64,000 nucleotides of DNA from assembly GCF_000178955.2 (NCBI RefSeq), contig NC_016631.1, positions 5,022,001-5,086,000 on the forward strand, read 5' to 3'. This document shows positions 17,979 through 27,292 of this stretch, piece after piece. The notes under the pieces are model-generated. The model saw nothing but the letters and a program-made list of their open reading frames with translations, did no database searches and had not been told where the DNA came from. The stretch comes from Granulicella mallensis MP5ACTX8. GTDB lineage: Bacteria > Acidobacteriota > Terriglobia > Terriglobales > Acidobacteriaceae. A program made the position numbers and the translations under genes. Position 1 is the first letter of the stretch, and each line of letters opens with the position of its first letter.

Positions 17979-20540
17979 CTAATCGTCGTCTTTCACGATC
18001 AGATCGCCAGCATCGATCAGTGGACGGAAGCGATGCACCGGCGGGGGCATGGCCGAGTCCGTGCCCTTGACGCTCTTCCAGATAACCTCGTTCAGTGCAT
18101 GCATCGGAGCGCGGTCGACATCGGAGAAGTCCATCTTCCGGCTCAGCTCCGCGCCGAAGTCACCCTTCTTGTTCTTCGCATTCACATCGATCAGGGGTTT
18201 GATCGCGTTGAACGGAGTCAGCTTCTCCTCGGTCCCGAAGGACGCGTACATCGGCATCGCCGCTGCGTCGTACTGGCTCATCGGCGGCATTCCCAGCAGC
18301 AGCTCGATGGACCGCACCATCGAACTCGTCGAGTACAACGTGCTGTCCACGACATCCCGTTTCACGTACGGACTGATCACCAGTCCGATGGTGCGCCGGG
18401 CATCCACATGGTCCGGTCCATCCTGACCATCGTCCTCGATGATGAAGATCGCCGTGTTGGGCCAGTAGCGGCTATGGCTCACCGCATCCACCAGTTGGCC
18501 GATCGCGTAATCGTTATTTGCAACCATGGCACGCGGGGTAAAGGCGTTGGGGGCCGTTCCCCGGGTGTGATCTTCCGGCATGCTCATCACGATAAAGTTC
18601 GGAAGACGCTTATTGGGATCGGTGCTGTCGTAGTTGTCCTCATACTCCTTGAACTCGCGCAGAAAGACGGCGGTCCTGTCCGTATCGCGCGCAAGATTGA
18701 GCGGCAGGTAGTCCTTGGCTACATGCCCCACCAATCCACTCGCACCGGGAGACGCATCCATCGTCGTGCCTGTGCTGGCTCGGGCGGCAAACTCACCATA
18801 CGACCGGTAGGTCAGCCCCTTGCGTGCCGCCAAATCCCACAGGTGCCCGGCGGAAGGAACCTCGGCACGCGACACCTCCGTAGAACTGCGCCCTGCATAC
18901 GATGGCGGCCAATAGCGCTCGTTGAAGTCTGTGGCATAGGCGGAGTTCGACCACGAGTGCCCATCGACGCTGACCTCGCCATCGCAGTACAGGTTGTCCA
19001 GCACCACATACTGCTTCGCCAACGCATGCTGATTCGGTGTTATCTCTTCGCCAAAGATCGTCAGGCGGGGGTCGCCGTTGGCCCCCTTGATATCGCCAAA
19101 CACCTGGTCGTAGGTTCGGTTCTCCTTGATGATGTAAATCACGTGCTTGATCGGCGTTTCAACGCCAACCTCGCGCGGCAGAATCGTCGCCTCCTTCGAA
19201 GGCCTCGCCTCGGACAGCAGAGAGTCGTTGTACGGCGTATTCTCAACCACCTCATGCGTCCACTTCGGCAGCTGTGTCTTCAGATTCTCTACGGACAGCA
19301 CCTCAATGCTGCTCGCCTGAAGAGTCTTTACGCTAACGTCGCCATCGCGAGTCGACGCCAGCGGACTCAGCGGTCCCTTCACATCCGGGTGTCCTTCTTC
19401 CCCCTTCGAATTGCCGATATACAGAGTGTTGTTCTTCTCCGCCAGAGCCAGGGACGACGGATACCATCCCGTTGGAATGAACCCAATCACCGCGCTGTGT
19501 TCGGGCACGGCAATTCGTATCACCGCAATCGAGTTGTTATCCGCATTCGCCACGTACAGCAGCTTCCGTGTGTTATCGATCTCGATGGCATCCGGCGTCG
19601 ATCCCTCCGGCGCCAGCGGAGTCAGCGTCGTCGACAGCCGTTCCACAACCTCAAGCGTCTTCGTGTCGATCACATGGATCGTATTGTCGTTGGAGCACGC
19701 TACAAATAGCCGTCCGTCCGACGCCAGCTTCATGTCGTTCGGATTCATTCCAACGTGCAGGGTACGGATGACCTTGTTCGTCTCCGTGTCGATCACACTT
19801 ACGCTCTCGCTGGCCCAGTTCGAAACGAACAGCCGCTTGCCATCCCTGGTCAGCACCGTGGAGTAGGGGTTGATCTCCACTGGAATACGCGTCACGATCT
19901 GACGGGTCTTTGCGTCGAACACCACCACATTGCTGGGTCCACGTCCCGTTCCGCGGTTTGCCGCATAGATCAAGTGTCTGCCGGGAAGATACGCCACACC
20001 GGCCCACCACACAGCCTTGGGATCTATGGTCTCTGCCAGTTCGCCGGTCGGCTTCTCACTCAGTCGCCCGTCCCTGTAGGCAAACTCATAGATCGGGGCC
20101 ATACCGTAGTCAGCCTTTCGGGAGCCCGTCGAATTGCCTCCCGAAACATAAAGCGTGTGTCCATCCGACGACCACGCCATCCCCAGCCATGTCGTCCTGA
20201 GCGGAATCTCCTGCACCAGCTTCCGGGTCTTCACGTCGATCACATCAATCCCGTGCGGCTGGAATCCCGAATGCGATGCCACGACGATCTTTCCATCAGG
20301 TGACGTCACCTCATTCAGAACCAGATCCCCAACCTCCGCAATCGTCTTGCCCGCCGGAGTGATCCTCCATCCATTGGGAAGATTGGAACCACTTTCCGTG
20401 TGCTTCGGGATCTCCTGGGTCGCCGCACCAACAGCGTGCCCCGTTGCGCTTCGTGGCTGGACTGCGGAAGTCTGCGCAACGGATACCAGGCTAAAACAGG
20501 CGATCAACATCAACGTAGTAACAGGGCGAATCAAAGACAT
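17979..20540 (-). CDS. Beta-propeller (YncE-like) / phosphoesterase (PF04185-type) fusion, exported
   Basis: About 853 residues from ATG 20540. That start has GGAGAG immediately upstream and gives a clean signal peptide (LMLIACFSLVSVAQ); the frame is open to 20564. Residues ~45-400 are a YncE/NHL-like seven-bladed propeller with repeated segments such as VSVIDTETNKVIRTLHVGMN and VIDTKTLEVVERL. Residues ~435-850 are a phosphoesterase domain of the alkaline-phosphatase superfamily (KHVIYIIKENRTYDQVFGDI, IFIIEDDGQDGPDHVD), the same superfamily as the phospholipase C at 45283. Substrate unknown; phosphate-ester hydrolysis outside the cytoplasm is inferred. This fusion is frequent in Acidobacteriota. 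Confidence 0.87.
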   Translation of the reverse strand: MSLIRPVTTLMLIACFSLVSVAQTSAVQPRSATGHAVGAATQEIPKHTESGSNLPNGWRITPAGKTIAEVGDLVLNEVTSPDGKIVVASHSGFQPHGIDVIDVKTRKLVQEIPLRTTWLGMAWSSDGHTLYVSGGNSTGSRKADYGMAPIYEFAYRDGRLSEKPTGELAETIDPKAVWWAGVAYLPGRHLIYAANRGTGRGPSNVVVFDAKTRQIVTRIPVEINPYSTVLTRDGKRLFVSNWASESVSVIDTETNKVIRTLHVGMNPNDMKLASDGRLFVACSNDNTIHVIDTKTLEVVERLSTTLTPLAPEGSTPDAIEIDNTRKLLYVANADNNSIAVIRIAVPEHSAVIGFIPTGWYPSSLALAEKNNTLYIGNSKGEEGHPDVKGPLSPLASTRDGDVSVKTLQASSIEVLSVENLKTQLPKWTHEVVENTPYNDSLLSEARPSKEATILPREVGVETPIKHVIYIIKENRTYDQVFGDIKGANGDPRLTIFGEEITPNQHALAKQYVVLDNLYCDGEVSVDGHSWSNSAYATDFNERYWPPSYAGRSSTEVSRAEVPSAGHLWDLAARKGLTYRSYGEFAARASTGTTMDASPGASGLVGHVAKDYLPLNLARDTDRTAVFLREFKEYEDNYDSTDPNKRLPNFIVMSMPEDHTRGTAPNAFTPRAMVANNDYAIGQLVDAVSHSRYWPNTAIFIIEDDGQDGPDHVDARRTIGLVISPYVKRDVVDSTLYSTSSMVRSIELLLGMPPMSQYDAAAMPMYASFGTEEKLTPFNAIKPLIDVNAKNKKGDFGAELSRKMDFSDVDRAPMHALNEVIWKSVKGTDSAMPPPVHRFRPLIDAGDLIVKDDD

Positions 20541-20687
20541 ATTCTCTCCAGATACCTTCATCACAATGCGGGCGCAAATCGTTGGGCCATCGTCTTACGG
20601 CCTTATCAATTGCGCATGATAATGCATTCACATGAATCGCCGAAGAAGCACCTTGCCCGCAGGACATTCTCCTCATCCCAAAAGAAA

Positions 20688-20718
20688 AGGGGCGAGGAGA
20701 GTTCATCTCCTCGCCCCT
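20688..20718 (-). terminator. Intrinsic terminator of the TonB receptor gene
   Basis: AGGGGCGAGGAGA pairs perfectly with TCTCCTCGCCCCT. On the minus strand it is followed by a T-rich run (TTTTCTTTT), about 20 bases after the receptor stop. Confidence 0.85.
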
Positions 20719-20737
20719 GAAAGAACTGGCAACAAGC

Positions 20738-23700
20738 CTAGAAGTCGAGTCTAAGAGCTGCCTGTCCAGTGCGGTTCCCTGCGTTCTCTGCCGTCTGAGG
20801 CCCTGTCAACTGCCCAAAGAGCGAATTGTCGATAGCCGTGACAGGAGGCGCAAAGTTCGTGTGGTTCAACACGTTTGTAAAGGTCGTCTCGAAGCGTGCA
20901 TGCAGTTTCTCAGTGATCTGGAACCGCTTTGCCACACCAAGGCTTACCGTTGCCGTTCCAGGCCCCTGAAGGATTCCGACGCCTGCATTACCGAAGCGTC
21001 CAGCGCCTGCCGGAGTCGCAGCAAAAGCTGCGGGGTTGAAGTATTGCGTCCGCGATTGTCCCTTGTAGAAATCAGATGAAATAACGTCGGGACGAAGCTG
21101 CGCACTGCGATTGACTACATTGGTGTTCGACTGATCGGCCGAACCGCTGATGCTCGGCGTAAGCCAGGGTCCCGTCTCGAGCAGGGTGATCGTCGTCAGA
21201 TCCCATCCACCAAGGAAGGCGTCCATCAAGCGGCTTGTATTCATGAACTGCCGTCCTTTGCCGAACGGAAGTTGGTAGACGCCCGTCAACAACATGCGAT
21301 GACGACGGGTACCCTCGACGTTTCCGAGATTCTGTTTCACATGAAAGCGGTCGGCAATGGGAAGCCCATAGTTGACCTCTCCCGCAAATGCAGTCGGTGT
21401 ATCGCCCTGGTTGTCGGCCTCATTGTTGGCATACGTGTAATTCGCATCCACGTAGACGCCGTGCTCCATACGATGAGTCGCTTGCAGCTCGAATGCACGA
21501 TAATTGTCCTCACCTGCATTGAAGGTGCTCAACAGGGTCGTCCAGTTTTGATAGGGAGCGCGGCTATCCACAAAGGGGCCAGCCGTTCCAGCCGCAGCAC
21601 TGTCATAGGGAGTTGTGCTGGCAGGAATCTGATTGAGATCCTCTGTAATGCTCAACCGGTACGAGTGCATACCAACATAGCTTGCACGAAGCGACGTCGC
21701 GTTCGATAGTTGCCGCTCTACGGTCACGTTCCACTGGTTCGACTGAGGATCGCGGAAGTTGGGATCAACTCCCTGATCAAGCCCGCCACCACCATACACC
21801 GGGCCACCAGACGTGGGGGGCGCGGTGTTGGGGAAGAGGATTTGCGGAGTATTCACTCCGGCCGTATTGCTGTTCGAGTAGACGTGCAGACTCGAAGTTG
21901 GATTGCCGCTATTGTTGAACGAGAGAGGCCCCAGGTTCGTCATCGTATAGATACCGAAGCCGGCGCGAACGACAGTCTTCGTATCGTTGAATGGGCGATA
22001 TGCAACGGATACCCGCGGCTGGAAGTTTCCTTTGTACGTATTGCGCAGGCTTTGCGGCAGACCATCCTGGCTCGCAGTTACATACTTAGTGCAGGGCAGC
22101 CCCGGAATGTTGAGATTACAGGCGTTGAACGATTGCTGGAAGGCAAGGTTCGAGGACGTAATATTCTGACTCGACAGGTAGGCTGCCAGGGCATCGGGAA
22201 CGACGATCGAGTTATTCCGCTGATCGAAGTTTGCGAGATTGCCGCCATCCTCCTGGAAGCCGGGAAGAACCTGCCAGCGCAGGCCATAGCTGAGTGTCAG
22301 GCGGCTGCTTACTTCGAATTCATCCTGAGCAAAGAAACTATATTGCGTGGCAGTTCCGCCGACATCCGGACTGGAGACAGCGAAATCAAGAGTCGTTGGA
22401 GCTCCTTCAAGGAAGTCGCCAAATGAGTTCCCGGTAAAGTAGTCGTTCGGTCCCTTTCCAAAGCTCGGCTGGAAGATGAAATTACCGAAGTCGTCCGAGG
22501 CGAACTGTGGAGCAAAGCTCTCCAGGTCGAAGTAGCGTACGCGGCGGATGTCAATCCCACCCTTCACAGTATGCTTGCCGAATGTGTAGGTGAGATTGTC
22601 GCTGAACTGCGTCGTCTTGGACTGCGTGACGCCTGCCTTGTCTCTGCCAATGGTTGGAAACGGAGTGCTGGCGCTGAAGTTGAATGTGGGAAACGCATGC
22701 GTCAACAGATGCTGACTGATATTGACGCCAGTCAGGTCTAACTCGCTCAGTGCGGTCGAGCCCTGGATCGGGAAGTTGACGCTGGTGATCACATTCGTGA
22801 AGCCGTAGCGAAACTCATTCAGCAGCTTCGGGGTAATCGTATAGGTGTGCGAGACCAGCAAGCTCCGGTTGTGAACGGAGTCCACATCGTTCGGCAGGAA
22901 TGGGTTCGCGAAGTCTGAGGTAATATTCTTGCGGCTAAAGCGCGCATAGGCCGATTGCTTGGACGAGATTGTCTGGTCGATGCGTATATCGGCACCGTCG
23001 GTGCTGGCCGGAGTCGATTGGAAGTTCTGATAGTTAATGTTCTGCGTCTGGTTGGTAGCACCCGCTACGTTCGGCAACGGATAGAAAGCAAGCAAAGCCT
23101 TTGCCGTTGGATTGATCTGGGTCGGCGAAATGGTAGGACCACCGATATCCGCGAGATTTCCACTTCTGTCGGCCAGGGTTGGCACTACAAATTGCTGGAG
23201 CACTGCGGTGCTGCGGCGATTACCCTCATAATCCACAAAGAAAAATGTCTTATCGTGCCCATTGTACAAATGCGGGATAACAACCGGGCCATTGAACGAG
23301 CCGCCAAACGTATTGAATTTCTTTGGTGCCTTTCCACTGAAGCCATAGGGAGAGGCATCGAGAGCCTGGTTCTGCAGATACTCGAAGAGGCTCCCGTGAT
23401 ACTGGTTGGTTCCGTTCTTTGTCGTAAACGTTACGTCACCGATTTGGGAAAACTCCGCGCTGTTATTGAACGCAGTTACCTTGACCGCGGCAATTCCCTC
23501 CTGCGACGGGTAGGCATCCTGCAGTGCTCCGTTCTGACGCACGTTGGCCGTCGAAATACCATCGACCGAGAAGTTCACCATGGAAGAACTCGCGCCACCC
23601 AGTGCAATATTGCCCGAGCTGTCTGTCTGAACATTGGGAGACAGCGCAAGAGAGCCCAGAGGGCTCGTGGTCGTCGCGCGATTGTTCAGAGGCAACTGGG

Positions 23701-24271
23701 TCATCTCGATGTTGGTCTTCGAGTCGCCGATGCTCGCATTCTCCGTATTAATCAGATCGGCTGCGCCCGACACTTCCACGGTCGTCGCCTGTTCCGCGAC
23801 CTTGAGCGTGGCGGCAAGCCTCAAATCCTGGCGAGCCTCCACCGAAATTCCGGATACCACCGTGTCAGCAAATCCTTCACGATGAGCACGCAAGCTATAT
23901 TTTCCGGCTTTAACGTTCTCAAAGATAAAGTCGCCGGAGGCATCGGTTTCGATGCTGCGATCCGTATTTTCGTCGGTGCTGTGCAGTACGATCTGCGTAT
24001 TCGGAATGGCCGCGCCGGTCGCATCCTGGACCGTTCCTCTGACGCTTCCGAAGGTTGACTGTCCCCGTGCAACGACAGTGGCCATCAGAAGCAAGCAGCA
24101 GGTGACGATCGGAAGGAATCGGTAAAACCTGCGTTGCGAAGAAGAACCCCGCCTCTGGGCGTTTTTTTGCCGGGCATTGCCCTGGACCTGACCCTGCGGA
24201 AAGCCGTCTGCATTGGACGCCTTCACTGCGCTGGGGCTTATGTTTGGAAGAAGGCCTCTAAGAAAGTTCAC
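20738..24271 (-). CDS. TonB-dependent receptor, Oar-like, with carboxypeptidase-regulatory-like domain
   Basis: A 1177-residue outer-membrane receptor. The start is GTG 24271 with GAGGTGA nine bases upstream. A hydrophobic export segment lies at about residues 52-68, after an unusually long basic N-region. A carboxypeptidase-regulatory-like beta domain follows (GSVRGTVQDATGAAIPNTQI to about residue 165), then a plug and a large barrel. The chain ends in GQAALRLDF, with the terminal aromatic residue expected for barrel assembly. Acidobacteriota encode many such receptors, thought to import large glycans, peptides or metal complexes. No degradative enzyme is in the same operon, so substrate is unknown. 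Confidence 0.9.
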   Translation of the reverse strand: MNFLRGLLPNISPSAVKASNADGFPQGQVQGNARQKNAQRRGSSSQRRFYRFLPIVTCCLLLMATVVARGQSTFGSVRGTVQDATGAAIPNTQIVLHSTDENTDRSIETDASGDFIFENVKAGKYSLRAHREGFADTVVSGISVEARQDLRLAATLKVAEQATTVEVSGAADLINTENASIGDSKTNIEMTQLPLNNRATTTSPLGSLALSPNVQTDSSGNIALGGASSSMVNFSVDGISTANVRQNGALQDAYPSQEGIAAVKVTAFNNSAEFSQIGDVTFTTKNGTNQYHGSLFEYLQNQALDASPYGFSGKAPKKFNTFGGSFNGPVVIPHLYNGHDKTFFFVDYEGNRRSTAVLQQFVVPTLADRSGNLADIGGPTISPTQINPTAKALLAFYPLPNVAGATNQTQNINYQNFQSTPASTDGADIRIDQTISSKQSAYARFSRKNITSDFANPFLPNDVDSVHNRSLLVSHTYTITPKLLNEFRYGFTNVITSVNFPIQGSTALSELDLTGVNISQHLLTHAFPTFNFSASTPFPTIGRDKAGVTQSKTTQFSDNLTYTFGKHTVKGGIDIRRVRYFDLESFAPQFASDDFGNFIFQPSFGKGPNDYFTGNSFGDFLEGAPTTLDFAVSSPDVGGTATQYSFFAQDEFEVSSRLTLSYGLRWQVLPGFQEDGGNLANFDQRNNSIVVPDALAAYLSSQNITSSNLAFQQSFNACNLNIPGLPCTKYVTASQDGLPQSLRNTYKGNFQPRVSVAYRPFNDTKTVVRAGFGIYTMTNLGPLSFNNSGNPTSSLHVYSNSNTAGVNTPQILFPNTAPPTSGGPVYGGGGLDQGVDPNFRDPQSNQWNVTVERQLSNATSLRASYVGMHSYRLSITEDLNQIPASTTPYDSAAAGTAGPFVDSRAPYQNWTTLLSTFNAGEDNYRAFELQATHRMEHGVYVDANYTYANNEADNQGDTPTAFAGEVNYGLPIADRFHVKQNLGNVEGTRRHRMLLTGVYQLPFGKGRQFMNTSRLMDAFLGGWDLTTITLLETGPWLTPSISGSADQSNTNVVNRSAQLRPDVISSDFYKGQSRTQYFNPAAFAATPAGAGRFGNAGVGILQGPGTATVSLGVAKRFQITEKLHARFETTFTNVLNHTNFAPPVTAIDNSLFGQLTGPQTAENAGNRTGQAALRLDF

Positions 24272-24402
24272 GTTGAATCACCTCATAATGTCGAAAAAGA
24301 CCGACACTTTCAGTGAATCGCGGAAGCAATTTTCGACGCATAAGCAGTTTCTTAATGCTTTCCTGATTACTGTCTTCCTATAGTCGAAGATGGGATACCT
24401 CA

Positions 24403-25845
24403 ATGTTTGCCAGACCAATTCGCCTTGTTCTCCGCAGGATTGCGGCTGGCAGCAGCGCTGCAGCGCTGCTCACGTTTCTCGCCTTTCGCCTTCATTTCAA
24501 CCTCTCGGCGGCAACGTCGGTCCACTTCCTGCTGATGTCGGTCATTGCGCTTCGCTGGGGGTTTCTCGAAGCCAGCATCGTGTCCATCCTCTCGGTTGCC
24601 TGCCTCGACTATTACTTCACGGACCCTATCTTTGCGTTCTATATAAGGGACTCCCATGACTGGATAGCCCTCGCCACCTTTGAGGTCGCAGCGCTTCTTG
24701 TCAGTAGGCTCTCCAACCAGATGCATCGCCACGCACGCGAATCGGAGCTGCATCAGGCTCACCTGCAGAAGCTATATGCCTTGAGCCAGCACATTCTGCT
24801 CCTCGACCGCGAAGGAGCCGTGGAACAGCAACTCGTTCACATCATTCGTTCCAGCCTGCAAGTCGAAGGGATAGCGCTATGGAACGGCTACGACCTGCAT
24901 ATGTACAAGAGCGGCACCTGCAACTTCGACGACGATCAAGTTCGGTCCAGCTTTCACATGGAGGCAGACAGCGACGATGCGAGTACAGGCATCTCCCGGC
25001 GGGTCCTGCGCTCAGGAACACGAGCCATCGGGGCATTTGCTTTATGTGGGCATTCGTTGGACACAACTTCCGTCAATGCGGCAGCTTCACTTGTCTCTGT
25101 TGCGATAGAGAGAGCCCGTTCGTTTTCGACTGAAGCGAATGCCGTAGCCGCCCGGCAGACCGAACAACTTCGTTCCGCCATATTGGATGGTATGGCGCAC
25201 GCCTTCAAGAGCCCACTCACCACCATCCGCACTTCAAGCTCCGGTTTGCTTGCGATGAATACCCTCTCCGGAACTGAGAAAAAACTAGTCGGCTTAATTG
25301 ACCGGCACGCCAGTCACCTGAACGATCTCGCGAATCATTTGCTCCTGACAGCCAAGCTCGATAGCGGCGATATCAAGGTAAACCGCGAGGAGATTGACCT
25401 CTCCCAACTCGTGGAGAACAGCATCGAATCTTCTTCCCAGGAGCTGGACGGCCATGCGGTCGAGATCCGCGTAACAGAGCGCCCCAGAATCGTATATGCA
25501 GACCGAAAGCTGCTTCAGATGGCGCTCTTACAGATTCTCGACAATGCCGTAAAGTACGGACGGCCCGGTTCTCCAGTGCTCATTGCAGTCGAAAAAGAAG
25601 GAGCAGAACTGGTCATCGCCATCAGGAATGAAGGCTCTTTTATTCCACCGGAAGAGAGAGAAAAGGTCTTTCAGCGCTTCTATCGTTGCTCAGGCTCCAT
25701 TCGAACAATATCGGGAACGGGGATTGGCCTCTCCGTCGTCAGGCGCATTGCCGAAGCACATCAAGGGAGAGTATGGGTCGATAGCGATGTCGAGAATGGA
25801 ACAACCTTCTCCATCACCCTGCCGAGCCTGGCCTTAGAGGGATAG
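24403..25845 (+). CDS. Sensor histidine kinase, KdpD C-terminal-like (DUF4118, GAF, HisKA, HATPase)
   Basis: A 480-residue kinase. Residues 1-110 are a DUF4118-type membrane module (several hydrophobic helices, DYYFTDPIFAFYIRD). Residues ~120-250 are GAF-like. HisKA has phospho-acceptor H266 in GMAHAFKSPLTTIR, and the ATPase domain has ILDNAVKYG and GTGIGLSVVRRIAE. It lacks the N-terminal KdpD and universal-stress domains of full-length KdpD (~900 residues), and no kdpFABC genes are nearby. It therefore belongs to the shortened KdpD-like group. Two bases separate it from the response regulator. The signal is not known. Confidence 0.9.
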   Translation: MFARPIRLVLRRIAAGSSAAALLTFLAFRLHFNLSAATSVHFLLMSVIALRWGFLEASIVSILSVACLDYYFTDPIFAFYIRDSHDWIALATFEVAALLVSRLSNQMHRHARESELHQAHLQKLYALSQHILLLDREGAVEQQLVHIIRSSLQVEGIALWNGYDLHMYKSGTCNFDDDQVRSSFHMEADSDDASTGISRRVLRSGTRAIGAFALCGHSLDTTSVNAAASLVSVAIERARSFSTEANAVAARQTEQLRSAILDGMAHAFKSPLTTIRTSSSGLLAMNTLSGTEKKLVGLIDRHASHLNDLANHLLLTAKLDSGDIKVNREEIDLSQLVENSIESSSQELDGHAVEIRVTERPRIVYADRKLLQMALLQILDNAVKYGRPGSPVLIAVEKEGAELVIAIRNEGSFIPPEEREKVFQRFYRCSGSIRTISGTGIGLSVVRRIAEAHQGRVWVDSDVENGTTFSITLPSLALEG

Positions 25846-25847
25846 TT

Positions 25848-26543
25848 ATGGATCAGAAAAGTAAAGTACTCGTGGTAGAGGACGATGCAGGTATCCGGCA
25901 GAGCCTGTTCGAGACACTGGGAGCTCTGGGATTTGCAGTCGGAGAAGCTAGCAACGGAGAAGATGCGATGTTGCGTCTCCGGATGGTCAACTACGATGCC
26001 GTGTTACTCGACATCAATATGCCTGGAATGGGTGGCAAAGAAACATGCCGCAGAATCTGCCAAAGCTATCCGCATCTTCCTGTCGTGATGCTCACCGTGC
26101 GCGATGAGGAAGATGACATCGTTGAAGCTTTGGACGCCGGCGCCTTTGACTATGTCACGAAGCCCTTTCAGATCCGCGAGCTTACGGCAAGGTTGAGAGC
26201 CGTCATTCGTCGCAGCCACATCCCGGTAGCTAACCCGGAGATCATTATCGTAATCGGAGAGATCACTCTGGATACAGATCGCCGCCGAGTAGAAAAGAGA
26301 GGCGAAGACCTTCATCTCACTCCGAAGGAGTACGAGACTCTTCGCTATTTAATGGAACATGCCGGACGCCCCGTTCGTCATGAACGAATCTTGACCGCCG
26401 TTTGGGGCTCGGCCTATGGCAACGAACGCGAATACCTGAGAGTGATCATCAATCAGCTCCGCAAGAAGATTGAAGACGATCCCGCACGTCCCCTCTATAT
26501 CCTGACCGAAAGCTATATTGGTTACCGCTTTCGCGAGAAATAA
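25848..26543 (+). CDS. OmpR/KdpE-family response regulator
   Basis: A 231-residue regulator with a receiver domain (acidic E11/D12/D13, phospho-acceptor D55 in LLDINMPGM, switch lysine in DYVTKPFQ). A winged-helix DNA-binding domain occupies about residues 135-230 (HLTPKEYETLRYL, YLRVIINQLRKKIE, ILTESYIGYRF). The GNEREYLRVIINQLRKKIE stretch is typical of KdpE. It is co-transcribed with the adjacent kinase (2-base gap). No kdp transport genes are in the window, so the target promoters must be elsewhere. Confidence 0.92.
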   Translation: MDQKSKVLVVEDDAGIRQSLFETLGALGFAVGEASNGEDAMLRLRMVNYDAVLLDINMPGMGGKETCRRICQSYPHLPVVMLTVRDEEDDIVEALDAGAFDYVTKPFQIRELTARLRAVIRRSHIPVANPEIIIVIGEITLDTDRRRVEKRGEDLHLTPKEYETLRYLMEHAGRPVRHERILTAVWGSAYGNEREYLRVIINQLRKKIEDDPARPLYILTESYIGYRFREK

Positions 26544-26585
26544 AGTACGGCAGCAAATGACTGTCACTTCTAATCCCGGATAGCC

Positions 26586-27161
26586 TTAGAGATTCTGGAC
26601 GTCGATAGAACGATCTTTCCAGTGCCTCGTGTAATTTTCAAGCGAAGAGAAGCTGCGAGCGTGCATTCGGTCGATATAAAGCGTGCCGTGCAGATGGTCG
26701 ATCTCATGCTGCAGAATACGCGCATACCATCCTGAGGCTTCGATGACCCGAGGCTCTCCTCGGTGATCGAGACCTGTAACTCGTACCTCTTTCGCCCTGG
26801 GCACCAGCGCGGTAAAACCAGGCAGGCTCAAACAACCCTCAAAGAACGTAGCAGTCGATTCTCCACGAACCTCAAGGACCGGGTTCACAAGAACGTGGAA
26901 TGGAACTGCGGCTCGTCCGCGTTCCTTCATCTCTGCTTCAGTAAGATTTTTGTGGTATTCAGCTTTGTCTTCGATGACAGCGAGCTGCAAAGACTCTCCA
27001 ACCTGTGGAGCGGCGAGTCCTACTCCGGGAGCATCGCGGACGGTCTCCCTCATGTAATCAATCAGGTTCTGAATCGAAGGACTCAGGATCTGTTCCTTCG
27101 ACAACATCTGCGAGGTAGCTCGCAGGACCGGCTCTCCAACAGTCACAATCTTCAAACGCAT
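26586..27161 (-). CDS. def: Peptide deformylase
   Basis: A 191-residue deformylase that removes the N-formyl group from nascent proteins in the cytoplasm. All three signature motifs are present: [10 protein letters not shown] (from G46), EGCLSLPG with metal ligand C110, and QHEIDHLHG with ligands H152 and H156 and catalytic E153. Length is normal. It is downstream of the encapsulin operon on the same strand, with about 130 bases and a hairpin between, so it is probably a separate unit. Confidence 0.96.
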   Translation of the reverse strand: MRLKIVTVGEPVLRATSQMLSKEQILSPSIQNLIDYMRETVRDAPGVGLAAPQVGESLQLAVIEDKAEYHKNLTEAEMKERGRAAVPFHVLVNPVLEVRGESTATFFEGCLSLPGFTALVPRAKEVRVTGLDHRGEPRVIEASGWYARILQHEIDHLHGTLYIDRMHARSFSSLENYTRHWKDRSIDVQNL

Positions 27162-27240
27162 CTTCGGTTACCTTCGCAACGCGAGTATACCTTTGACGCG
27201 GGCCAGGATTCCTGGCCTCACCCCTGTACCTGCAGAACAG

Positions 27241-27289
27241 GCTTCGGCATCGGACCGTAAAAATCCCGTCCGATGCCGAAGCCTATTTT
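27241..27289. terminator. Strong hairpin between cysteine desulfurase and def
   Basis: GCTTCGGCATCGGAC at 27241 pairs perfectly with GTCCGATGCCGAAGC at 27268. A T5 run follows on the plus strand, and the matching A-rich flank precedes it on the minus strand. Both neighbouring genes are on the minus strand, so it probably ends the desulfurase transcript despite the weak minus-strand T tract. Confidence 0.65.
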
Positions 27290-27292
27290 TCC

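Noticed and set aside
17886..19709. 607-codon plus-strand frame
   Set aside because: Antisense to the propeller-phosphoesterase gene; arginine/histidine-rich shadow translation without domains.
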